Shown: positions 55,052 to 64,000 of the stretch, one piece after another
How the letters are laid out: each line of letters opens with the position of its first letter
Numbering within the stretch: the first letter of the stretch is position 1
NCBI GenBank assembly: GCA_038373885.1
Contig: JAWZYV010010319.1
Span: forward strand, 601,001 to 665,000
Source of the DNA: Cheiracanthium punctorium
Taxonomy: Eukaryota; Arthropoda; Arachnida; Araneae; Cheiracanthiidae
DNA: 64,000 bases
Direction: 5' to 3'
Translations under genes and position numbers: made by a program
The notes under the pieces: generated by a model
Database searches by the model: none
What the model saw: only the letters and a program-made list of their open reading frames with translations
What the model was told of the DNA's origin: nothing

Positions 55052-55822
55052 ACAGTAAACTACTATGAGCGACCACCTCTGTTAAACGACCCCCCTCCTA
55101 CGACCATCTTTTTAAGGCACTGATTTTTTACCCTATCTACTTAATTTTAAAAGATCTTCTAGAAGAGACCAGAACCATCTATAAGCAGCAGGACCAGGTT
55201 CCCTGTCCCCAAAGTTTTTTATCATTTTCCGGAAGTAAAATAAACAAAATCATATTCCAAATAAATCGCTCTACTGTACATCGACAATAGGTGCAAGTGC
55301 ACGTATACATCAAGTGCAAATCTTGTAGGTTAGAGAAGAGATATCTCTAAGAAACGACTGATTTTACCTTACCGTTGGACCAGAGTATTGACGTGATCGA
55401 GTCATACGAAAAAGGAAATTCGGAGAGGAAGTTGGCGTTCCTTTTGGTTGTGGGAAAATCCAAAAGCGCAAATAGATTTTATTATAGGTAATTCAGAATA
55501 CATGAAGAATATCAGCATAAATGCTCTTTTGTCAGTTAAAAAAAAAAAAAAAAAAAAAAAAAGAGTGAGAGAAGTACTCTGGAAGACAAAAAAGAAAGAA
55601 AAAAAAAAAAAAAAAGAAACGATCCGAAATTTCCAAATATTTTATCAAAATTTAAATTTTGAAAATATGCTTGTAAAATTACTTTTGTATTAATATGCAA
55701 TTTCATAAATAACAAATCAAATTATTAGCATTTTTTTCCTTGGCTATCAAATGTTTATAGTTCTTTGAGCGACCACCTCTCTTAACGACCAACTTTTCGT
55801 AGAACGCATGGTGGTCGCACAT
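55052..55822. other. Possible pogo/Tc1-type MITE, borders unsure
   Basis: 'TAcagtaaactactatgagc' with 'gaccacctctgttaaacgac' at 55051-55090 is repeated in direct orientation at 55764-55792 (gagcgaccacctctcttaac). An inverted 'ggtggtcgc' is at 55811-55819. A homopolymer-rich A block lies between (55539-55617). The text resembles MITE ends of the Tc1/pogo group, but no clean inverted pair is found. Confidence 0.3.
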
Positions 55823-57019
55823 TCCACACACATGAATTAATGAAACATTTAGAATCGAGGATGCTTTATCTTCTAATATTACTAATTCCAGAAATGTTGA
55901 TACTATATCTTAGACACTTACACAGTAATTAAAAACAATTAGCATCTAAAATTTAAATGATAGAATTATTTGTCGGTTCATCAATTATAGCAGAACATCG
56001 CAGCTTGTTTAAAAAATAAGCTACGTTTTCTGTACATAGACCAAAGTCACATAGAAAAATATTAACTCTTTGATTGTTTATTTCTTAAGTTCCACTATAT
56101 AACGGTTTACAAAATTTAAGAACATCTTTTGAAAAATATCCCCGAAATTTATGCGAAAATTCCTTGAATCATATCGAAAAATCACTAAAAACATAAAGTA
56201 GTAAAACAGAAGGCGGGTATCGCAAATTTCTGATGTGGGAGATTCATTTAATTTTATTTGGAGAGTTAAACAATTTAAAAAATTAAAAGTATCTTTATTT
56301 CCACCCGCCCCCTTCCAGCTGCATTATGTCTTTTTTAAATTACTTGAAAATATTTTTATGAATAATGTGAATCGAGGTTTAAATGAAACTAAATCATTAA
56401 ATTAAACTGAACTCCAAAATGTCCAACTAATTCTTTAAGCTTCAAGAAAGCTAAATAATTTGAGAAAAAAATGAATGCACCAACCAGAGATCAGATTGAC
56501 CAAAAAAAAAAAAAAAAAAAAAGGAAGAAGTCTGAAAGAATGTGTGAAAAACATTGAGCAACAATACTTATGAATTTCAAGTTCAATAAATATCGTAAGT
56601 GCTATTGATATTAAATCTTTCTTATGCTCTATATACAATTTTGTCTTAAAAAATTGAAATTTTTTGAAACATAAAAAAAAGTCTGATAATCAAACTAAAG
56701 TCTGAAGAATCTCATCTCATCACGACCCCATGGACTGGGGCACTGTATCATAATTTGCGTTTTGGAATGTTTGGGTTAAAAATATATATCTAAATTAAAA
56801 TGAGGAAATAGTGAGGAATTGATTAAAATATTAATTACACCCTTTTACCTTTAATTGTTTAAATAATATATGAGAAAACCGTACTAATTTTACATCTAAT
56901 ACTTTAATAAGAAACTATCAAATGAAAGAAAAAAAAAGTAATAAGAGAAGAAATCTTTTGAATCTTCAATCGTTTTAAATAAATTTTAAGTAAAAAATAT
57001 ATATGCAATTTTCCCCTTT
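55823..57019. other. No gene seen
   Basis: AT-rich with an A run at 56502-56522. No domain in any frame. Confidence 0.5.
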
Positions 57020-57119
57020 TCATTTGCGTGTTTAAAGCTATTTTAAGTATTTCTTTGATAAAGACGATCTGTGAAAAATGTAAGTTCCGCCAGTCAACTT
57101 GTAATTTATTGTTGAGAGA

Positions 57120-57300
57120 GGGTAGGGGGTATATAAAATCTCCTTCTACTGGTCTTGTCTTACAAGACTTGACGTCACGGAGGTGTGGGGTACGATGCAT
57201 CATCCCATTGGTTGAATTGGAGGAGTGGCACCAGTGCATGCTGGGTAAACTTCGCACTAGAAAGATAGTTTTGAGGTTGCAGCTGACAGCGGCTTAGTGG
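57120..57300 (+). promoter_or_regulatory. Promoter-like island: TATA, CRE, inverted CCAAT
   Basis: A non-repetitive, GC-richer island contains TATATAAAA (57130-57138), a perfect cAMP-response-element palindrome TGACGTCA (57170-57177), an inverted CCAAT box (attgg, 57207-57211) and 'gcatgctgggta' (57236-57247), which is like part of a ZNF143/Staf site. The elements cluster within about 120 bp. The orientation is taken from the possible first exon at 57428. The TATA lies upstream of the other boxes, unusual for one simple core promoter, so a bidirectional or minus-strand start is also possible. Confidence 0.4.
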
Positions 57301-57427
57301 ATCGTAATTCCGAATTTTGTTTTACTGCATAAACAAACGGTTTTAGTTAAATCTGAAAATTTTATTGATTTTAATTTTTCCTAGTATTTAGATTTCTGTA
57401 CCCAGGTGAAATTTTTAAATACAACCC

Positions 57428-57448
57428 ATGCCTCATTTACGTAATCAG
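57428..57448 (+). CDS. Possible first coding exon (7 codons)
   Basis: ATG CCT CAT TTA CGT AAT CAG is followed directly by GTACGT, a strong splice donor (CAG|GTACGT), about 180 bp downstream of the promoter-like island. Very short first exons of this kind exist in animals. No second exon was recognised in the remaining 6.5 kb, so this rests on position and donor quality only. Confidence 0.25.
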
Positions 57449-57829
57449 GTACGTTTTTATTTCATAAGTATTCTTTTGTGTTGCTTGCAATTTGAAGCTT
57501 GCCTATGAAAATAGATGAAATTTCAAATTATTTGAATAAATTATGTTTAATATTCTAAATCTTAATTCCTCCTTCAAGCGAACTGGGGGAATCTGAGGAA
57601 TGAGGTCATTGATCCAGGATGAACTGAACTGCATGGGGGAGACTGGATTTAAGCCATATTTGAAAACAGGTTTAACTTGCAATTGAAATTAAACTTTTTC
57701 AAAATAGATTTAGAGATTTGGAATCCGCTCCTTTCCACTTCACATTTAGTTTTCAACATCGACATATTTTCTAAAGGAACTCTACAGAATCTATATTCTA
57801 AAAATTTCATTGTTATTTTAATTTGTGAG
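57449..57829. other. No gene seen
   Basis: AT-rich. It would be intron if the exon at 57428 is real. Confidence 0.4.
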
Positions 57830-57997
57830 CAGAGCCCGATCAAGGCAACTGTGGGCCTTGGGCAAAAGAAAAAATTGGGCCCCATGCCGTGATATAACCT
57901 TCCCCCCCCCATCCGATTGGTTCATTTTGAAAAGCTTTAATATCTTATATAAAAGCTTTATCTCCTCTCTCGCTCCAAATAACAAATTTTATTTTAA

Positions 57998-58366
57998 CCC
58001 TTTAACGCGCAGTGTTCCCGCTCTGGGAACACCCAACGCTGACGTTTTGACTGTTGCCAGTCACGAAGAATAGATTTGCTTTCTATAAAAATAGTTGCGG
58101 GTGACATAGCTCCACGAGAATCCTTTACTTTTTAGCACGTCATTTCCCGGAAAAAAAATGTCACGATTATTTTTAACAGCACTGACATCTGCTGAAAAAT
58201 GGAAGAATGCGAGATTGGATAGATTGCCCAATGCTGAAAAAAGGGCAGCCGTTACCAGCGCTGGACTTAACTACCAGCAAGATGGCGGACGACCGAAACG
58301 TTCATCGCGTGCCACAGATCTAGAGACCCATTGTTGACGCAGCTGGCTGTGCGCGGGCACAGCCTT
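57998..58366. mobile_element. piggyBac-type foldback MITE, copy 3, truncated
   Basis: In reverse orientation to copies 1 and 2, it starts at TTAA (57994-57997) with CCCTTTAACGCGCA. It continues through the tail and one hairpin arm, then breaks off in the middle of the hairpin at 'gcgcgggcacagcc', just before (TA)n. The second arm and far end are missing. Confidence 0.85.
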
Positions 58367-58546
58367 ATATATATTTATTTTATTTATTTCTGGTACAGGA
58401 AGAATAGGATGATGATTAGAATGAATAAAAATTTTCCAGGTCCAGTTGGAAAAAATACTAGGACTCAAAATATACGGTTTTCGCTGTCTAACTACCAGGA
58501 CCGATGTTTTATTCAACGATCCGATAGGTGCTGGGACTGTATCAAA

Positions 58547-58676
58547 TAGGGATGGACGCGAGACGAAAAATAAGCGTCTCGCGTCTCGCAAAATAGCCTA
58601 TAAGCTTGTCTCGTCTCGCAAAAAACTGTAAATTTCTGTCTCGTCTCGCATAAAAGTCGTCTCGCGTCCATCCCTA
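58547..58676. mobile_element. hAT-type MITE, family D (TAGGGATGGACGCGAGACG)
   Basis: Ends TAGGGATGGACGCGAGACGA and TCTCGCGTCCATCCCTA, 130 bp, with the perfect 8-bp duplication GTATCAAA at 58539-58546 and 58677-58684. The interior is built of 'gtctcgtctcgcaaaa' repeats. Confidence 0.93.
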
Positions 58677-59045
58677 GTATCAAAAAGGAATTTAATAAAA
58701 GCTTTCAAACTGTAATTTTGTTTGTTCCATATTCTACCGGCCTTGACTGGTTCCTTTAGGGGCTCTCGGCATATTAAAAAGGAAATTTAGAGGGAATTAC
58801 TAGGAAATTTAGAGGGAATAGAATATGTAATATTTAAAAATTAGGTTTACGCGCCTAAAAACCGCATCTAAGTATTTTAAAGTTTTTGGGGCCATCCTTT
58901 ACTCTTTGGGTGGGCCCTTCGCTACGTCACTGTGCAAAAGCGTAAGAGTATTGGGAAATAAATAATAAATAACCAGCTCGGGGCCCCTTTGAGCCGGAGG
59001 CCCTCAGCAATTGCCAACCATCCGACCTGGCCAGTCCGGGCCTGA

Positions 59046-61288
59046 TATTCTCTTTGTATCCAAATCTGAATTAATACTTAAATTTCGGATACAAATTTCC
59101 AATTCTTTAAAATTTCCATTTATCGTGTGACACGCGACTTAATAAAGAGAGATCTTGCTAGGTCAAAATGCAGGTTTTACAACATGAAATGAATTTCTAT
59201 CATATTGAAAGCTAAGTGTGAAAGCAGAATCTTCAAGCTACGTAGTAATCTCTCCTTCTATCTAAGTTTTGCTGCATTCAAAGTGTGTCTATGATTGCAT
59301 ATTTAAATCACTTCGAAGCATATTTCAATCTGACAAGAGGAATGCAATCCTAAAATAAAAAGTGGTGGGGCTCTATAAATAAAGCCAGTCGCATACTTCT
59401 TTTTAAAGAAGGGGCCTAGTCAACATTTTTTATGTTTTAATAAACAATAGTTTAATAAATGCTTTATTGTGTTTATTAAATTACAATTTGTATTGAACAA
59501 CAAAGTAGGAAAATACCATTAATTTAGAACAACGACAGCAATTATCTTCAGTAAGACTTGTGGAACACTCGTGATTGACATGACGAGGATGGCTGTCTTC
59601 AGCACTTTTATGCTGAAGCCACCACGTTTTGACATAAAGTATTGCATCCGATTGTTGGAGTAGAGGATCATAAAGTTTAATAAACATTGAGAATGACATA
59701 TTTTATTAGAATTTTTGAGCGCAGTGAATTATTAAATTCATGGCAGTAAAAAACTGAAAATTTTCAGACTTTTTCTTACTCCTGATATTTTTATAAACCA
59801 AGGAGCCGCCCTGTCTTTAAAAAGTACCGAGGCTCCACCTTGCTGCGCCCTCGCCCCACTGCACCCCTGTCTGACAATGGCGATTATTTTTTTCTCGTTT
59901 AGAAAGTTATCTCTTTTGGTTATCTCTTACATGCAAAACCTGGCGGAATTCCTGAGAGCCTTTGCTTTTGCAACATGCTTTTTCCATTTACGGTTGTAAA
60001 GTTCACCTACTAATATTTTGCTTCGTAATCAAACAACAATGCAGATTTTTTAAGTACTAACAGTGTTCAGTTCAACAGTATTCTCAACTCAAGAAAATTG
60101 GACACATTCTAATCGACAAGCCATAAAAAGTGCTGTATATTCATTAAATAAAAAAGATTCATGACGAAATTATATTGACTATTATAAAAGAGTGAGTCAC
60201 GGACGTATAAAGAGGGGGGAGGTTAGGAGGTTGGAAGCCCCATCCTTAGTCTAAGCAAAAATTGCTAATTTTGGCCTAATATCCACATGTAAACTCTGCT
60301 TTGATACGTAATAAGAAAATTACTATAAAGATTAAAAATTTGTAAAGTAACTGAAAATTCTTAACAATTTATTTATAGTAACCGTCAATCAAATTGAACA
60401 GTAAAAATTCAAACCCTCACTTTTTCAGCGTTACGGCCATTTGGGCAGTCTGCCCAGTTCTGCGTTGATGGATTAACCGAAAATCTGTTGCTAACGGAAG
60501 TGATTGCGAACAGCAGGTATTTAAACAAGTAATAAAAAAATTAAGTGAATTCCTACTTAGGTCAACAAAGAAAAATTTTATTTTAGTTACTTTTTATTAA
60601 ATGTAATTAATTATTAAATAATTAATTAATGCGGGGCCATGTGTGGAGCAAGGGTCGATACCGTTTATCCAGTTTGTTTAGTTTATTGTTTTCATTTATT
60701 TTTAATCCCACGTAATAGGATCTAAAATTAAATTTAAGTAATGAATTAATATTTTAATAAACTGTATTAACATCAAGTGTCATTCACTACAAGTTTAAAA
60801 AAATGTATTTGAACTTGAGTGGATGAATAAAAAGTATTTTATTAGCGATTGAAAATTTGAATAAGATATATATATATATATATATATTTGGGAAGAGTGT
60901 GAGAGTAGGTATTGAAAAAAACAAACTTAGAAGATTTCATGTAGAAAGAGTATTAAAATTTCAGGTAAACGAACTGTAGTTGTAAAATTGAAATAATTGA
61001 TAAATATTGAGTAAAACAATTTACTTGGGGGGGGGGGGTAATAATGGACGCTATTTTCAACTGAGCAAATTTATCTGACTTAAAAATTTGCTGAAAGTTC
61101 CCAACGTATAAAGCATATAACCGTGGAAACAGGCTTAGTTGAGGGAAAATCGGCAAATTCTGAGAGCAAATTTGGAATTCGTTTCGTTCGGGAGAAATAA
61201 AAAAAATGCTTAATGGTTTTAGGGGGTGATTATATAGACGAGGGTAAGTTCTGTTCTATAGCCCTTCATGACTTGGACTTTTTTTCCG
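59046..61288. other. No gene seen
   Basis: AT-rich sequence. The minus frame at 59481-59699 has no recognised domain. (TA)n lies at 60867-60886 and G12 at 61027-61038. Confidence 0.5.
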
Positions 61289-61503
61289 ACACTCGCACAA
61301 AAAAGTATTTGAGTGTAAGATAATTTTTTATGTTTTATTTTTGCGAGTAACTCATTAAGCTTTTCGAATAGCACACAAGTCAAAAGAAATGAGAAATAGA
61401 ATATATATTGAAGTGAATGAGGTATAAAACTATTTTATACCTCATTCACTTCAATCAACTTAAAAAATATGACTTACACTCGAGTACTTTTTGCGAGAGT
61501 GTA
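61289..61503. repeat. Double foldback: 40-bp outer and perfect 23-bp inner inverted repeats
   Basis: The inner arms 61407-61429 and 61433-61455 (ttgaagtgaatgaggtataa type) are perfect with loop CTA. The outer arms, 'cactcgcacaaaaaagtatt' then 'tgagtgtaag' on the left and their imperfect complement at about 61460-61503, enclose an asymmetric left spacer. No target duplication is clear. It may be a small foldback MITE. Confidence 0.7.
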
Positions 61504-61515
61504 GATCACCTACGC

Positions 61516-61849
61516 CAGCGGTTCTCAACCTTTTAACGTCGGGGCCCCCAACAAAGGCTAACTTACGGTGGCGCTCCCCCCCCCCTCACATTTTTCACAT
61601 ACATTCAGTTTTTTAATCTTTAACAATTAACATTTAGTCGAATTTTCTACAAAATAATGTTATCAGTAAAGTTTGAATGAACATTTTAAACAAAAATGTA
61701 TATATTTTTGAGTAAAAATGTGAATAAATAAGATGATTAAAAAAAGAAAAAACATGCATCACTACTAGCTCTTTGGTTTTTCTCGCGACCCCCTTGCAAA
61801 CGCTCTGCGCCCCCCTTGAGGGTCCCGCCCTATAGGTTCAGAAACGCTG
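61516..61849. mobile_element. hAT-type MITE, family A, longer copy
   Basis: CAGCGGTTCTCAACC...GGTTCAGAAACGCTG, 334 bp. The flanking octamers ACCTACGC and GCCTACAC agree at six of eight positions. The interior matches 9466-9741 (tttaacgtcg, acaaaggctaacttac, tttttgagtaaaaatg) with an extra block of about 60 bp. Confidence 0.85.
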
Positions 61850-64000
61850 GCCTACACAATTGTGCAGGTAGGGCCGAAATGAAAGGGATAACATGCTTCA
61901 TTTAAAAAGTGAGCATTTCATTTAGCGGATCGCTCAAACAGATTCTATTTTTCACTAAAATGTTTTCGGAAAAAACCGTATCTCAGTTAAATGCTTCCAC
62001 CCCCTTTCTGTTTTTTTTTTTTTTTTTTTTATCGATATCATTTCATGTTTTTTCACAAGGACAGCAAAACAGCATTTGGAAAGAAGAATATTGATTGCCC
62101 CAGTTACCCCGTTTGTTTTGTTAAGATTTTTCAAACTGTTTTATTAACTCAAGGACTTTTAAAGAATATTTATTAGGGTCAGGATGAAAAACACTAAATG
62201 TTCTTTGGAAACATAATTTTTCCTTCTGAGTAGCCACTGAATTAAGCAGTTTAAAAGAAACGAATATCAAACACAAAATGTATTGCGAATGATGATTGAC
62301 TCTTCAGGGAATGTAGTATTATCCATTAGCTTTATTCGAAAATACGTAAATTTGCTGAACGCTTTCTGTGCAAAAAGCGTTTTATGTTTAATAGTGGGAG
62401 TTCTTTTTAGGAATTGTAAATTGAGCTGTTATTGCACTGTAAACCATTGGGAATAGAGAACAGGGTCGTTTTCGGCATTACTAAGGTTTAAACCGGTTAC
62501 ATTTGTCAAAAGCATTCAAGCTAATTTTTTATGGGATGAATGTCAATAAATTCATTAATTAGCTTTTATCAGATTTGTACCTTAATTAACATAAAAACTC
62601 CATTTAATAGTAAAAATATGCAGATAACAGCCTTCTGAGAGAAAAAAAAAATGAATTCTTGAATGCAACAACATGTATGTATATAAAAAAGAGGTAGGTC
62701 TTCCTATTTTATTCAATGACTAATTAAGTCTGAAAATAATTCCAGTTCACAGTAAATAAGCTGTGTCAACAAGGTTGCACTTCTTATTGAATTACACTTG
62801 CAAAATAAATTCCTCATTATTAATTATTTCTCTTTCTATTCTGTAAAACTACTTTGACGAACAGTAGGGTGAAACGAAAAAAATCAACTTTTGATTTTTA
62901 GGCAACTACTCCAATGTAAATATTTTACCGCCATTACTCCAAGAAGATTAAAAAGTTTAAAAAGATTAAAAAACAGAAAAAGCGTAGTAACATCTACACT
63001 GTTTATATGATCCGCTTGATATATAAAATATAAAGATGATACGTGTAAAAATACAAAAAACAATCTGTGGTACTTTAAAAATAGGAAAATCCACCGGTTC
63101 CCAATTTTTTAAGCGTTTTTGCTATTTTCAGCACCTTTTTATTTCCGAGAGTAAAAAAAGTGAATCACTTGTGTGACAAAATGAGCTGTTGCAATCGATA
63201 GGAAGTCATATTCATCACGGTCATCAGTCTTTGATAGGAAAATGCTATTCCAAATCGTTTAAAATAGTTTTACGAGATTATAGTTTTTTTTTTTTTCACA
63301 AGTAAATCGTCTGCATGCATATGAGAAAGGCTGTGTACTCAAAACGAAATCTTTCGAATGTTAAGTTTCGTCACGTTTCCAGAAGAACATGAAATTCGAT
63401 ATGGGTCTGTAATAAAAATTGAATATGAACTTATTTATTTTTGTTGGACGAAGATGAAATATATTGAGTGTAGACATATTTTCGCCAAATGTTTTTTCTA
63501 GCGCCTGTTGTAACCTCCTCCACAACGGACTTCTAGTTCATAAAGACCAAAACTAATAAAATATGTATGCATGAAACTGTAACTAGAACTTTCATATTTA
63601 GGGGTGAGTCGAAAGTAACAATGGTAGATGTACAGAAGAGGATAGGAGAGTTTCATGGAATACCATTTATGTTTCTAAATACCTTTAGGATAGGAACAGA
63701 TAGGATAGCTTGCCACCAATGGCGACTTCATTATTTGGCGATTTACACATGCTCACAACCTATAATTACTCTTCATTTAAGGTTACCGGAAAACCGCTAT
63801 CCATATTTTCATTTATATAACCGTTTGCAGATTGGCGTACTTAGCACCATGAATTATACCATCTCGTCGCGCTAGCAAATATCCAAAGTGTACTATAACT
63901 GCTATAATGGGATAGTTAACGACGCCAAATATTTCTAATGCTAGCCAATAATCCAGCTGGACCGAACCGGCTTTAAAATAATCTGCATTTTAATTATTTT
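61850..64000. other. No gene seen; dispersed-repeat text at the end
   Basis: AT-rich. 63635-63680 resembles the left part of the second pogo-like family, and 63815-63900 resembles 17995-18080 (cagattggcgtacttagcac). The frame at 63567-63875 is formed from these repeats. Confidence 0.45.

Larger units (their letters stand above)
57830..59043. mobile_element. Possible hAT element carrying two younger insertions
   Basis: 'CAGAGCCCGATCAAGGCAAC' at 57830 and 'ggccagtccgggcctg' ending at 59043 resemble hAT ends (CAGxGCCCGG...). Octamers outside do not match, so the pairing is tentative. The interior contains a truncated piggyBac-type MITE and the 58547 MITE. Confidence 0.3.

Overview
The window looks like a gene-poor, AT-rich stretch of a repeat-laden eukaryotic genome. 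No bacterial-style gene packing is present: most open frames are under 100 codons, splice-like signals occur, and nearly everything recognisable is a transposable element or its wreck. The mix (Tc3/Tc1 elements, many 160-330 bp hAT-type MITEs with 8-bp duplications, a Ginger/KRBA2-like integrase element, PHD-tailed pogo-like elements, Helitron/Helentron parts, tRNA-derived SINEs) suggests an arthropod, possibly a chelicerate. That placement is inference, not proof.

Layout. 0-5 kb: a SINE relic, a diverged tandem array split by a Mutator-like MITE with a 9-bp duplication, and two weak candidate host exons (about 3.54-3.67 and 4.50-4.69 kb; the second ends in a strong CAG|GTAAGG donor). 4.9-10 kb: nested MITEs, a broken endonuclease-domain fragment, a broken hAT transposase N-terminus, and a promoter-like island with a perfect RFX X-box palindrome. 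10.03-11.60 kb: a complete Tc3-like transposon with an intact 330-residue DD34E transposase and two symmetric transposase-site candidates per end. 13-20.9 kb: SINEs, a DINE/Helentron-like element with 173-bp tandem repeats, and a dead Tc1 element. 25.45-25.75 kb: a retro-insertion-like unit holding a perfect 128-bp inverted repeat whose arms each carry a hammerhead-ribozyme-like core. 26.8-32.5 kb: hAT and piggyBac-type MITEs, a SINE split by a MITE, a second 173-bp-repeat element and a GC-rich second SINE family. 33.0-38.1 kb: a nested stack (pogo-like element containing a palindrome-bounded Helitron N-terminal fragment, a Helitron within a Helitron, and a hAT MITE). 38.8-47 kb: a second piggyBac-type foldback MITE and diverged minisatellite arrays. 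47.42-50.13 kb: an almost complete but dead Ginger-type element with about 165-bp inverted termini, interrupted by a MITE. 52.3-53.2 kb: a second pogo-like element that also kept the PHD-finger tail. 57.1-57.45 kb: a promoter-like island (TATA, CRE, inverted CCAAT) with a possible first coding exon. The remainder is AT-rich sequence without a recognisable gene.

The only gene that looks able to make a functional protein is the Tc3-like transposase. The strongest unusual signals are the hammerhead-like perfect palindrome, the retention of a transposase PHD finger in two otherwise deleted pogo-like families, the nested stack at 33-38 kb and the two promoter-like islands.
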